From the NCBI GenBank assembly GCA_964412015.1, contig CAYPMO010000015.1:6292-70291 (forward strand): a stretch of 64,000 nucleotides of DNA, read 5' to 3'. Each line of letters opens with the position of its first letter. Within the stretch, counting starts at the first letter, position 1. The notes below the pieces were generated by a model that was given only the letters and a program-made list of their open reading frames with translations, had not been told where the DNA came from and did not search any database. Origin of the DNA: SZUA-318 sp964412015 (GTDB lineage Bacteria; Gemmatimonadota; Gemmatimonadetes; Longimicrobiales; Gaopeijiaceae). Both the position numbers and the translations under genes were made by a program. Shown one piece after another: positions 52,103 through 60,963 of the stretch.

Positions 52103-53299
52103 ATGGACGATTCCCGCGTGCCGCCCGAGCTCCTCGACACGGCCGTGGAGCGCGCGGCCGAGATCTGCCGCCTGGAGGACGAGCGGACCCTGGCCTGGCA
52201 GACCGACCTCACGCGCATTCCCGCCCCTCCGTTCGCCGAGGAGGCGCGCGCGGCGCGGATGGAAGCGCTCCTGGCGGACGCCGGCGCGTCGCGCGTGCGC
52301 ATGGACGAGCTCGGCAACGTCCTCGGCGAGGTGGCCGGGCCGGGGGGCGTGGCTCCGCTCGTGCTGTCCGCCCACCTGGACACGGTCTTCGCGGCGGATG
52401 TCGCGATCGCTGTGACGCGCGAAGGCGACGTGCTCCGTGGACCCGGGATCTCCGACGACGGACGTGGCCTCGCGGTGGTCCTGGCGGTGGTAAGGGCGCT
52501 CACGGATGCCGGCGTGCGTCTGGGCCGCCCGGTCCTCATCGCGGCGACCGTCGGGGAGGAAGGCCTCGGCGACCTCCGCGGAGCCCGGCACCTCGTGGGC
52601 CCCCGGGGCGACGGGAGGAGCGCGGCAGGGTTCATCTCGGTGGACGGGGCCGGCCTCGACCGCATCGTGTCGCGGGGGGTCGGCTCCCGGCGCTTCCGAC
52701 TGAGCGCGAGCGGCACCGGCGGCCATTCCTGGCAGGACTGGGGAATCGCCAACCCGATCCACGCGCTCGCGGCCGCGGCGCACCGCGTCACATCCGCGAT
52801 CCCTCCCTCGGAGCCCAAGACCACCCTGACGGTGGCACGGTGGGGCGGCGGCACCAGCATCAACGCGATCCCCCAGGAGGCATGGATCGAGGTGGACATG
52901 CGGAGCACGTCCGAGGAGGAGCTCGACCGCCTCGAGTGGCTGCTCCGCACCCAGTCGGAGCGGGCGGTCGTGGACGAGAGCGTGAGGGGCACCGGCAGCG
53001 CGCTGAACGTGGCGCTGGCCCGGGTGGGGTCGCGGGTGGCCGGGGTCACACCGAGCGATCATCCCCTGGTTCGAGCCCTGATCCGGGCGACCGAGGCGGT
53101 GGGCGTCACCCCGCTCCTCACCGAGTCGTCGACGGACGCCAACGCGGCGATGGCCGCGGGGATCCCGGCCGTCACGGTCGGAGGTGGTGGAGAGGGAGGC
53201 TTCTCCCATACGACCCATGAATGGTACCGCAACACCCGCGGATCCGATGGCGTGCTGCGCGCCCTCTACGCGGTGGCGCTGTTCTGCGACGTGGAGTAA
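52103..53299 (+). CDS. M20-family metallopeptidase
   Basis: 398 residues, cytoplasmic (no signal). Zinc-site motifs: SAHLDTVF (first His/Asp), GPGISDDGRGLA (bridging Asp), TVGEEGLGDLRGA (catalytic Glu pair), DGAG, and the final His in FSHTTHEWYRNT. A dimerisation lid follows the GGHSWQDWG motif. It resembles tripeptidase/dipeptidase enzymes of the PepT group. It probably removes amino acids from small peptides; substrate is not certain. Confidence 0.9.
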   Translation: MDDSRVPPELLDTAVERAAEICRLEDERTLAWQTDLTRIPAPPFAEEARAARMEALLADAGASRVRMDELGNVLGEVAGPGGVAPLVLSAHLDTVFAADVAIAVTREGDVLRGPGISDDGRGLAVVLAVVRALTDAGVRLGRPVLIAATVGEEGLGDLRGARHLVGPRGDGRSAAGFISVDGAGLDRIVSRGVGSRRFRLSASGTGGHSWQDWGIANPIHALAAAAHRVTSAIPPSEPKTTLTVARWGGGTSINAIPQEAWIEVDMRSTSEEELDRLEWLLRTQSERAVVDESVRGTGSALNVALARVGSRVAGVTPSDHPLVRALIRATEAVGVTPLLTESSTDANAAMAAGIPAVTVGGGGEGGFSHTTHEWYRNTRGSDGVLRALYAVALFCDVE

Positions 53300-53304
53300 G
53301 CCCC

Positions 53305-54303
53305 CTACGCCCCCTCCACCACCGAATGGTCCGTAACCAGCAGCGTGCCCGCCACGTGCTTCACGACAGCGTGCCCTCCCACCAGCGAGCGTCGTAGCTT
53401 CGCGTGCTCGAGGACGGCGCCGGGACCCACGACGCTGTCGGAGATCTCGGTCTCCTCGACCCTCGATCCCCGCTCGAGGGTCACGTTGGGGCCGATCCGG
53501 CCACCCCGGATCACCACGCCGTCCTCGATGCGGACCGGCTCGACGATCTCCGTGCGCTCCACGACCGCCGAGGCCGCGATCCCTCCGTGGAGGGTGGAGA
53601 GAAGGTGGGCGTTGGTCTCCAGCAACGTCTCGGGCTTGCCCGCGTCCCACCATCCCGCCACCGGCGCGGTGAGGATCTTCGCGCCGTGGTCCACCATGTA
53701 CTGGAACGCGTCGGTCAGATAGAACTCGCCGCCCGGTCCGGGCTCGGACGCGAGCGTGTGGCGGATGCCGTCGAACAGGAGCTCGTGGTCACGGATGTAG
53801 TAAAGGCCGATGTTGGCCAGCCTGGAGACGGGCTCCTTGGGCTTCTCCACGATCGTGGACATCGTGCCGTCCTCGTGCGTGAGGATGACTCCGTAACGCT
53901 GGTAGTCCTCGACCTCCTTCGCCCAGATCACGCCACCGTATTCCGGTCCGAGCGCCTTCACGAGGCCGTAGTCCACCTCGAGGACCGCGTCCGCGAAGAC
54001 GATGAGGACCTCCTCGTCCACGTACGGCTCGGCGAGGGCGACCGCTCCCGCCGTTCCGTCCTGGACCTTCTGAAGCACGTAGTGGACGTTCAGGTCGGGG
54101 TATTCCTCCGCCATCCAGGCCTCGATGGCCTCGCGCAGGTACCCGACGACGAACACCATCTCGTGGACGCCCACCCCGATGAGATCGTCCAGGATGTAGG
54201 CCAGAACGGGCTTTCCCGCGACCTTCAGGAGCGGCTTTGGAGTATGATGCGTGTGCGGCCGGAGGCGGGTGCCTTTCCCGGCCAGCGGGATGATGGCTTT
54301 CAC
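53305..54303 (-). CDS. Sugar nucleotidyltransferase with left-handed beta-helix
   Basis: 332 residues from a GTG. N-terminal nucleotidyltransferase signature KAIIPLAGKGTRLRPHTHHTPKPLLKVAGKPVL, Asp of FADAVLEVDYGLVK, VEKPKEPVS and GWWDAGKPETLLETN mark a RmlA/GalU-like fold. The C-terminus (RIEDGVVIRGGRIGPNVTLE, VGPGAVLEHAKLRRSLVGGHAVV) contains hexapeptide left-handed helix repeats as in archaeal-type or GlmU-like enzymes. It would make an NDP-sugar, probably for surface polysaccharide. It converges with the M20 gene with only a 5-bp gap. Confidence 0.88.
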   Translation of the reverse strand: MKAIIPLAGKGTRLRPHTHHTPKPLLKVAGKPVLAYILDDLIGVGVHEMVFVVGYLREAIEAWMAEEYPDLNVHYVLQKVQDGTAGAVALAEPYVDEEVLIVFADAVLEVDYGLVKALGPEYGGVIWAKEVEDYQRYGVILTHEDGTMSTIVEKPKEPVSRLANIGLYYIRDHELLFDGIRHTLASEPGPGGEFYLTDAFQYMVDHGAKILTAPVAGWWDAGKPETLLETNAHLLSTLHGGIAASAVVERTEIVEPVRIEDGVVIRGGRIGPNVTLERGSRVEETEISDSVVGPGAVLEHAKLRRSLVGGHAVVKHVAGTLLVTDHSVVEGA

Positions 54304-54427
54304 GTAGGATACACGGGTAGCGAGAACGCCTGGGAGGGCGATCACCCTCCCGGGGCCTGCCAACTATATTCCGGCGCGTGGCCCGGTGTAAACCGAGGCC
54401 CTCGCCAGCCACCGAACGGAGTCTTCG

Positions 54428-55210
54428 ATGAGCATCTCGCGACGTGTGGCGCTCGTACCGGCCCTGCTGGCGGCGGCCGCGTGCGGCGGCCGCCCGCCCC
54501 TCGCACAGACGCCGGCCCCGGCGGCCCCGTCCTTTATCGAGGTGAGCGGGACGCCGGCCCCGGGGGGCCCGTCCTTCATCGAGGTGAGTGGGAGCGCCGC
54601 CGTGACCGTGCCCCCGGACCTCGTCCGTGTGTCCTTCGCCGTGGAGACCCAGGCCGCTCAGGCGGACGACGCGTCGTCCGCCAACGCCACGCTCATGAAC
54701 GCCGTCGTCGGCACGCTCAAGGAGTCGGCCATCCGTGGGGTGCGGGTGGAGACGTTCGGCTATACGCTCCGCCCCGACTACGCCGTCTCGCAGGCGCCGC
54801 GCACGCGCGTCATCGAGGGCTACACGGCACTCAACAACGTCCGGGCCACCGCCGGCGACATCACGGCGGCCGGACGCCTGGTCGACATCGCCATCCAGGC
54901 CGGCGCGAACCGGGTGTCCTCGCTGGTCTTCGACGCGGCGGACGCCGAGGCCGCGCGGGCCGAGGCTCTCCGCCTGGCGGTGCGGCGAGCGACGGCCCAG
55001 GCCGAGGTCATGGCCGAGGCCCTGGGGCGTGAGCTCGGCTCTCCTCTGGAAGTGCGGGGCGGCGCGGAGCTACCGTTCCCCCGCGCGCAGGGCCCCGTCG
55101 CCTTCCGCGCCGCGGAAGCCGTGGACACTCCCATCGAGGCCGGAGACCTGACCGTCAGCGCGAGCGTGACCATCCGATTCGCGCTCGGCGGAACCCTGGA
55201 GGGGCGTTGA
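54428..55210 (+). CDS. SIMPL-domain (DUF541) lipoprotein
   Basis: 260 residues. Lipobox AAAAC (Cys about residue 19) and two tandem copies of a 14-residue linker. Then the SIMPL domain begins IEVSGSAAVTVPPDLVRVSFAVETQA and continues VRVETFGYTLRPDY, GYTALNNVRATAGDITAAGRLVDIAIQAGANR and EALRLAVRRATAQAEVMAEALG. SIMPL proteins form periplasmic oligomers of uncertain function. The TGA overlaps the TTG start of the next gene. Confidence 0.85.
   Translation: MSISRRVALVPALLAAAACGGRPPLAQTPAPAAPSFIEVSGTPAPGGPSFIEVSGSAAVTVPPDLVRVSFAVETQAAQADDASSANATLMNAVVGTLKESAIRGVRVETFGYTLRPDYAVSQAPRTRVIEGYTALNNVRATAGDITAAGRLVDIAIQAGANRVSSLVFDAADAEAARAEALRLAVRRATAQAEVMAEALGRELGSPLEVRGGAELPFPRAQGPVAFRAAEAVDTPIEAGDLTVSASVTIRFALGGTLEGR
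54509..54592 (+). repeat. 42-bp tandem duplication inside the SIMPL lipoprotein gene
   Basis: 54509-54550 and 54551-54592 are near-identical 42-bp units encoding TPAPAAPSFIEVSG and TPAPGGPSFIEVSG. The copies differ at a few, partly silent bases, indicating a fairly recent in-frame duplication in the flexible linker. Confidence 0.85.
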
Positions 55211-55632
55211 GCAAGGACCCCATCGCCACCGCCCGGGCCCGCGCCCAGACGGACCCTCAATCCCCCGACCCGCGTCTCCGGGGGCGCACCTACGCCATCA
55301 CGTTCGATCGCGTGTGGTCCACCGCTTTGGCGGTGATGCAGGAAGGGTTGCGCCGGTGGCGGGTGTTGTCCCACGACGACCAGAAGGGGGTCATCCTGGC
55401 CGAGGCGCGGACCGCGCTGCTCCGGCGTGACGTGGACATCCACGTGCGCATCCGGCTCGACGAGCACGGCCAGACGCGGGTGGACGTACGCACGGCTCTG
55501 CGCGGTGCACACGGCGATCTGGGCTCGACGTCGCGCCTCATCGGGTCCTTCCTGGCCGAGCTGGATCGTCGGTTGGGCGCCACGCCCTCGGAGATCCTCG
55601 ACCCCACCCGCCCACCACGCTGGACCGCTTGA
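55207..55632 (+). CDS. DUF1499-like protein
   Basis: 141 residues from a TTG overlapping the SIMPL stop. Body: TFDRVWSTALAVMQEGLRRWRVLSHDDQKGVILAEARTALLRRDVDIHVRIRLDEHGQTRVDVRTALRGAHGDLG, with a closing helix (RLIGSFLAELDRRLG). This matches the DUF1499 pattern: a helix-strand core with a ' RxDVRS'-like strand. No signal peptide is visible, so it may be cytoplasmic or use a partner. Role unknown. Confidence 0.75.
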   Translation: MSKDPIATARARAQTDPQSPDPRLRGRTYAITFDRVWSTALAVMQEGLRRWRVLSHDDQKGVILAEARTALLRRDVDIHVRIRLDEHGQTRVDVRTALRGAHGDLGSTSRLIGSFLAELDRRLGATPSEILDPTRPPRWTA

Positions 55633-55645
55633 CGGCGGTTGCGCG

Positions 55646-56599
55646 ATGAACCGACCCCTCACGTCGGCCCTCGTGTTGATCGCCGCGGCCGCGGCGGCGT
55701 GCGGTGGCCCTGAAGGACAGCCCGAGTCGCAGCCGCCGGAGGAAGAACAAGCCGCCGCGGCCACGGCGTTTCGGGGCCGGATCTACGAGCGCAACTTCGT
55801 GTTCACCACGCTCACGGGCGACACCGCGTTCGTGGTGTCCTGGCTCATGTCGGCGCAGACCCGCCCGGGGGGTGTCGTCCGGCAGGCGCGGGGCCTCCTC
55901 GCGCGGGGCATCTCGTGGGAGGAGTTCTACGACCAGACGTGGACGACCCCTCCGACGCGCATCCCGTGGCGGATCCTCCCGAACGGGCCGTTTCGGCTCG
56001 TGGTGGGCGACGGGGACGTCGTGGAGAGCCTGATCTACTCGGAGGGACAGCGCCAACTGGAGCTCGAGGTCCTGGGAGGCGCGCTCATCGAGTGGACCGG
56101 CGTGCGCGGGCAGGTCTACCGACTCATGGACGGCGCCGCGTACATCTCGGACCAGCGCGTGGCGGGGCTCGTCCTGGACATGAGCCGCGTCCATGGGGCC
56201 GACGTGGAGGCCCAGGGGGACTGGGGGCTCCTCGTGTCGGGCGACTCGCTCCAAGTGATCCTGGCGAATCCCGCCGCCTCCCCACCGGGAACCACGGGCG
56301 GATACCGGCTCTGGGCGCGCCTGGACTACCGCGACCTCCAGTGGCCGTCGGTGACGGTGGAATGGGTGGACGTAAGCGCCTTCCAGCCGGCGAGGCAGGA
56401 CATCCCCGTGTCGTGGACCGTGACCTCCGACGACGACGAGGTCACCGCCGACTTCCAGGTACAGTCCGCCCACGTCGAAGCGGGCGAGGGCGTGGGACCG
56501 CTTCTGCCGGTGGACGCGCTCTTCCTCGTCGTGGGAACGTTCCGCACCGAAGGCCGCGCCTTCCCCGTCCGGGGTCTGTTCCGGCACACCCGCCCGTGA
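55646..56599 (+). CDS. Lipoprotein of unknown function
   Basis: 317 residues. Lipobox AAAAC (Cys about residue 19), a Glu/Gln-rich linker, then a beta-rich domain with no family I recognise: RIYERNFVFTTLTGDTAFVVSW, PNGPFRLVVGDGDVVESLIYSEG, AYISDQRVAGLVLDMSRVHG. It sits in the SIMPL-DUF1499-DUF445 run. Its stop overlaps the GTG of the DUF445 gene. ATG 55646 begins the signal; the longer frame from 55427 has none. Confidence 0.65.
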   Translation: MNRPLTSALVLIAAAAAACGGPEGQPESQPPEEEQAAAATAFRGRIYERNFVFTTLTGDTAFVVSWLMSAQTRPGGVVRQARGLLARGISWEEFYDQTWTTPPTRIPWRILPNGPFRLVVGDGDVVESLIYSEGQRQLELEVLGGALIEWTGVRGQVYRLMDGAAYISDQRVAGLVLDMSRVHGADVEAQGDWGLLVSGDSLQVILANPAASPPGTTGGYRLWARLDYRDLQWPSVTVEWVDVSAFQPARQDIPVSWTVTSDDDEVTADFQVQSAHVEAGEGVGPLLPVDALFLVVGTFRTEGRAFPVRGLFRHTRP

Positions 56600-58164
56600 A
56601 CCCCGACCTCGTCCGGGCCGTGGTCACGATCGCGTTCGGCGCGGTCGCGGGGGGAATCACGAACTCCGTAGCGATCTGGATGCTCTTCCACCCATACGAG
56701 CCGCCGCGCATCGGTCGGCGGCGGATCAAGTTCTTCCAGGGCGCCGTGCCGAAGAACCAGGCCCGCCTGGCGGCCGCGATCGGACGGACCGTGGGAAACC
56801 GTCTGCTGACGGCCGAGGATCTCACCCGCACGTTCGCGCAGGCGGAGTTCCGGCAGACGTTCGACGAGAGGCTCGGCGGCTTCCTCGACGAGATCCTCCG
56901 CAAGGAGCGCGGTTCCCTCCGGGAATTCCTCCCGCCGCCCCTGGTGGCCGAGCTCGAGCCCATCCTGGACGATGCGATCGGCATGGCTCTCGAGAGGTTG
57001 GACCAGTACTTCGCGTCGGAGCGATTCGAGGAGTCCATGTGCCGGCGCGCGGGAGATCTCGTCGTCGCGGTGGGCGACCAGCCCGTCGGAGACGTGCTCA
57101 CCCCCGCGCGCGAGGAAGCGGTCGAAGCGGCGATCCAGGACTGGCTCGAGGGCGCAGTGGAGAGCGACGACTTCGGGCGCGCCGTCGAGGACTACCTGGA
57201 TCGCGCCACGCGCAGGCTCCTGGTACCGGGCCGAACGTTCGAGGAGATCCTGCCTCTGGGTCTCGTCGGTGCCGTCGAGAAGGCGATCGCGTCCTACCTC
57301 CCGCTGGCGATCGAGCGGCTGGGCAAGCTACTCGAGGACGACACCGCGCGGGCTCGCTTCGAGGCCACGATCCACGACCTGCTCCATCGCTTCCTGCGGG
57401 ACCTGAGGTTCCACCAGCGCGTCGTGGCCCGCCTGGTCATGACCGAGGAAACCGTGGACAAGGTCCTCGACACGATCGAGCGCGAGGGGTCGGATCGCCT
57501 CGCGGAGATCCTCCACGATCCGGCGGTGCAGAACGCCATGGCCCGCGGGGTGAACGAGGCCATCGTGGACTTCCTCCGCCGGCCCGTGGTTTCGGTGCTC
57601 GGCGACCCCGACGACACGAGTGTGGCCGAGGCCCGACGCACACTCGCGACGTGGGCCGTCGGGATGGCACGGGACCCGGCCACGCGGGACTTTCTCGTGG
57701 AGAAGCTCCACACAGCCCTCGAAGGCGCCGGCGCGCGCACGTGGGGCGAGATCCTGGACAGGGTGCCCCCGGAGCGGCTCGCCTCGTGGGTGGTCGCGGT
57801 CGCGCGCAGCGAGGCGGCGTCCAAGGCATTCCGGGAAGGCGCGGGCCGCCTTGCGTCCATGCTGCTCGATCGCCCGATCGGCACCCCGGCCCGCTGGCTG
57901 CCGGCCGGAGCCCCCGAGCGGATCGAGGTGGCGCTGGGCAATCCCGTGTGGGAGTGGCTGCAGACCCAGGTCCCCGACGTGGTGGAGCGCCTGGACGTGG
58001 CGCGCCGGGTCGAGCAGAAGGTCCTGGACTTCCCGACGCAGAAGATGGAGGACCTCGTGCGGAAGGTCACCCATCGCGAGCTCAAGCTCATCGTCAGGCT
58101 CGGATACGTGCTCGGCGGCGTGGTCGGGACCGTGCTCGTCCTCGTCCAGACGCTGCTGTTCTGA
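56596..58164 (+). CDS. DUF445 family membrane protein
   Basis: 522 residues from a GTG that overlaps the preceding stop. Starts with a helix and the DUF445 hallmark GGITNSVAIWMLFHPYEPP, then FFQGAVPKNQARLAAAIGRTVGNRLLT. The middle is long amphipathic helix, and the C-terminus has KLIVRLGYVLGGVVGTVLVLVQTLLF, a second membrane helix. These proteins span the membrane at both ends with a large central helical domain; function is unknown. Confidence 0.88.
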   Translation: MNPDLVRAVVTIAFGAVAGGITNSVAIWMLFHPYEPPRIGRRRIKFFQGAVPKNQARLAAAIGRTVGNRLLTAEDLTRTFAQAEFRQTFDERLGGFLDEILRKERGSLREFLPPPLVAELEPILDDAIGMALERLDQYFASERFEESMCRRAGDLVVAVGDQPVGDVLTPAREEAVEAAIQDWLEGAVESDDFGRAVEDYLDRATRRLLVPGRTFEEILPLGLVGAVEKAIASYLPLAIERLGKLLEDDTARARFEATIHDLLHRFLRDLRFHQRVVARLVMTEETVDKVLDTIEREGSDRLAEILHDPAVQNAMARGVNEAIVDFLRRPVVSVLGDPDDTSVAEARRTLATWAVGMARDPATRDFLVEKLHTALEGAGARTWGEILDRVPPERLASWVVAVARSEAASKAFREGAGRLASMLLDRPIGTPARWLPAGAPERIEVALGNPVWEWLQTQVPDVVERLDVARRVEQKVLDFPTQKMEDLVRKVTHRELKLIVRLGYVLGGVVGTVLVLVQTLLF

Positions 58165-58227
58165 CCGGACCTGGCCCAGGGGCGCCCCGCTCGATCCGGA
58201 CCGGGAGGAGAGCCGTCCTGTTCGCGA

Positions 58228-58473
58228 TCAGCGCCCGTCGGGGTGCCGGACGCGGAAACCCCTTCGATCCGACGGGGGGGAGCTTCTCGCGCTCAGCTGC
58301 CGCTGAATCCACGCCAGGGGAGTGAAGTGGCGCTTGGCCTTGCGACTCCGCCCCCTCCCCTCGAGCATGCGGCTCTCGACCTCGTCGACGCTCTGCTCGT
58401 ATCTCCCGGGCAGGCCGAGCCAGATACCGAGGCCGAGGGCCACGAGCCCACCGACGATCTCGAGCACGAGCAC
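58228..58473 (-). CDS. Small single-helix membrane protein
   Basis: 81 residues: one hydrophobic helix (MLVLEIVGGLVALGLGIWLGLPG) then a very basic tail (RGRSRKAKRHFTPLAWIQRQL). No known family. It lies 15 bp after the stop of another small membrane gene on the same strand, and converges with the DUF445 gene. Confidence 0.5.
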   Translation of the reverse strand: MLVLEIVGGLVALGLGIWLGLPGRYEQSVDEVESRMLEGRGRSRKAKRHFTPLAWIQRQLSARSSPPSDRRGFRVRHPDGR

Positions 58474-58488
58474 GGAATAGACGGCCTC

Positions 58489-58638
58489 CTAGCCCTTGCC
58501 CAGCGCCTCCAGAACGAGGAATGCCAGCCCGACCGACAGGATGATGGCCACCGCGTTCGTACCGACGGCAACGAACGCGATGATGGTCCAGAACACCATG
58601 TGGGTGAAGAGGTATCCGCCGGGAACCAGCTCTCGCAT
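58489..58638 (-). CDS. Small hydrophobic membrane protein
   Basis: 49 residues from the ATG that begins MRELVPGGYLFTHMVFWTI; a longer frame with ATG at 58707 adds 23 polar residues. Two hydrophobic helices (about 10-25 and 27-46) form most of the protein. Function unknown. Its supporting evidence is composition plus position beside a similar small membrane gene. Confidence 0.45.
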   Translation of the reverse strand: MRELVPGGYLFTHMVFWTIIAFVAVGTNAVAIILSVGLAFLVLEALGKG

Positions 58639-58752
58639 GGTGGGGTTGGTTTGGAGGGTCTGAGGTGACGAAGGCGGAAATATGCCCGGCGTGCCGGCGT
58701 CTGTCACCCCCGACGCCGGCGGTCGCGCGGCGCTATCGGGAAATCCCCCCTC

Positions 58753-59235
58753 TCAATCCGGCACGTCCAGGTCCGGCCGGCCGCGATCCGCGTCCTCGAC
58801 GCGCTTTCGTGCCGCAGCCAGATACCCCGGCTCGAGGCGGAGCAGGTTGCAGATCTTCCGCATCAGATAGTCCTCCCTGCTCGCGAGCTCCCCGTCCGAG
58901 TAGACGATCCCCCACATCACCTCCGCCAGGACCATCTTCTGGCCCAGCGTGTACTGCTCGGCGACGAGGTTGGTGAACTGCCAGAGGTCCACGGCCTCCG
59001 AACGCGCCTCCTCGGCGAGTGCCAGCAGTCGCTGGGCCTCCGCGGGCGCGAGGCCCCACTGGCGGGCCACCGCCGCCTCGACGTGCCGGCGCTCCGAATC
59101 ATTGAACGTGTCGTCGGCGTAGGCGATCTCGAGCAGCAGCGCGCAGGCGGCCAAACGGACGTCCTTCTTGCCCTTCTCGTCTTCCGCCGGCGCGGACATC
59201 GAAGCTCCGAAGAAGTTCTTGATGGATTCGAGCAT
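58753..59235 (-). CDS. TerB-like (DjlA-type) protein
   Basis: 160 residues, all helical: VRLAACALLLEIAYADDTFNDSERRHVEAAVARQWGLAPAEAQRLLALAEEARSEA, then LGQKMVLAEVMWGIVYSDGELASREDYLMRKICNLLRL. The two D/E-rich loops (YADDTFNDSE and YSDGELASRE) match the TerB metal-binding pair. TerB-like domains bind metal in tellurite-resistance or DnaJ-like proteins; the exact role is unknown. No ter gene cluster is present. Confidence 0.8.
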   Translation of the reverse strand: MLESIKNFFGASMSAPAEDEKGKKDVRLAACALLLEIAYADDTFNDSERRHVEAAVARQWGLAPAEAQRLLALAEEARSEAVDLWQFTNLVAEQYTLGQKMVLAEVMWGIVYSDGELASREDYLMRKICNLLRLEPGYLAAARKRVEDADRGRPDLDVPD

Positions 59236-59259
59236 GAACCACCCCGATGCGTAACGTGA

Positions 59260-60963
59260 TCAGATCTCCAGCCGGCTCATCTTGCGCATCCCGGCCCCGA
59301 GCGACGCGGCGATCGCGGTCAGGGTGAGCAGCACGGCCGCGACGATACCCAGGACGAGCGGCACGACGCTCACCTCCGCGTCCCCACCCCGCAGCCGCGA
59401 CGCCAGGAACAGATACACCGGCCACGCCTCCAGGACCACCACCCCCCCGAGATACGTGACCGCGGCCATCATGAAGAGCAGCCCGCCGAACGACGTGGGG
59501 ATCTCCGCCACGTTCTCGGTCTCGTAGTTCGGATACAGCGCGCCGAACCCGAGCGCCAGCGCGGTGATCGCGCACGTCACGCCGACCATCGTGACCGTCG
59601 TGAGCCCGAGGATGAACGGCGAAGCGTCGAGCACGAGATTGGTGACGACGATGAGCGGGAGCGCCACCAGGAGCAGCGGGATCGTGCCCACCCAGTATTT
59701 CGCCAGGAAGAGCGTGCGCACGTTCAAAGGCGACGAACGCAGCAGCCACATCATGCGTCCCTCGATCGACATCGCGGGAAACACGAACCGTGCGGCGATG
59801 GCGGCCACCACGAATCCGGCCAGCCCCAGGTTCAGGAACGACACGACGTTGATGAGGAAGAACGACACGCTCTCACCCGTGTAGAGCGGCAACACGGTGA
59901 TGTTGTACACGTACACCGCGACCAGGACGCCCAGCAGGATGAGCTGGGACCACTGCGTCGTGTCCCGGAAGAAGACCCGCACCTCCTTCGTGACCAGGAC
60001 CCGCGTGGACGAGCGCACGCGCGACAGGAGGATCTCCAGCATGCGGGAGCGGATGCGGCCTTCCTTGCGCTCGGCGCCCTCCTGAGCGCGCGTAAAGCCC
60101 GTCCGGAACCAGCCCGAGTGCAGCCACGCCCCGAACACGAAAAGCGCGGCCGCCGTGCTCCAGAGCAGGAGGAACGGGAACCACTCGAACGCCCCATTGA
60201 GGTGCGACAGCAGCGCGTCGGCCGCCCACTCGCTCGGCAGCCACGGCGACGTGGGTGTCCGGAGCACCGTGACGAAGTCCACGAGGTCACGGAACTCCTC
60301 GGGCCGGACCAGCCGCTCGGGGCGGAGGAACCGGAACAGCGCCACCACCGCCGCGGCGCTGAACAGACCTACGAGCGCCAACAGGTCCCGGGTGCGGCGG
60401 GCCGGAAAGACGTTGACCAGGACCAGGGTCACGGCCGCTCCCACGACGGCCGGCACGACCAGGAACGGGAGCAGGGTTCCCGCGGCCAGGACGTAGTAGC
60501 GCCACCCCGCCGCATAGATGACCCCGAACGCGAGCAGCAACGGCACGGCGAGGAGGGCCACCATCCAGGACGACGAGATGATCGTCTCGGTCAGACGGGC
60601 CCCATACACGCTCAACAGCTCCACGGGCGAGGCGACCACCAGCTCCAGATCCTCGGAGAGGAAGAACGTGGAGAGCGAGGTGATGACGTTCGAGAGCACG
60701 AGGATCATCAGGAACGTCAGGAACGCCAGACCGAGCAGCTTCCCGGCCAGCAAGTCACCGATTCCCTGCGTGCCCCGGAAGTAGAGGAGCATCCGGTAGA
60801 TCACGCCGAAGATCAGCGCCCAGAAGAAGAGCCCCGCGAAGCCCAGCAGCGCCGCCTTGAACACGCGCCCCTCGTCGGTGCGCGCCCGGTTCAGCTTCGA
60901 GCGAAGCTTGGGGCGCAGCAGCCAGAGCACCCCCGGACGGAACGTCTGAGCTTGGTCGCTCAC
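59260..60963 (-). CDS. ABC-2-type exporter permease
   Basis: 567 residues with about 12 helices arranged as two ABC-2 halves (around residues 40-260 and 310-555), separated by a charged cytoplasmic loop (RAQEGAERKEGRIRSRMLEILLSRVRSS). Amphipathic helix patterns of ABC-2 permeases are present (LVTKEVRVFFRDTTQWSQLILL). Its stop is 25 bp before the TerB gene start, and it overlaps the ATPase gene by four bases. Substrate unknown. Confidence 0.85.
   Translation of the reverse strand: MSDQAQTFRPGVLWLLRPKLRSKLNRARTDEGRVFKAALLGFAGLFFWALIFGVIYRMLLYFRGTQGIGDLLAGKLLGLAFLTFLMILVLSNVITSLSTFFLSEDLELVVASPVELLSVYGARLTETIISSSWMVALLAVPLLLAFGVIYAAGWRYYVLAAGTLLPFLVVPAVVGAAVTLVLVNVFPARRTRDLLALVGLFSAAAVVALFRFLRPERLVRPEEFRDLVDFVTVLRTPTSPWLPSEWAADALLSHLNGAFEWFPFLLLWSTAAALFVFGAWLHSGWFRTGFTRAQEGAERKEGRIRSRMLEILLSRVRSSTRVLVTKEVRVFFRDTTQWSQLILLGVLVAVYVYNITVLPLYTGESVSFFLINVVSFLNLGLAGFVVAAIAARFVFPAMSIEGRMMWLLRSSPLNVRTLFLAKYWVGTIPLLLVALPLIVVTNLVLDASPFILGLTTVTMVGVTCAITALALGFGALYPNYETENVAEIPTSFGGLLFMMAAVTYLGGVVVLEAWPVYLFLASRLRGGDAEVSVVPLVLGIVAAVLLTLTAIAASLGAGMRKMSRLEI

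Noticed and set aside
58753..59235. Part of a tellurite-resistance ter operon
   Set aside because: Only a TerB-like fold is present; no terC, terD or terZ genes lie nearby.
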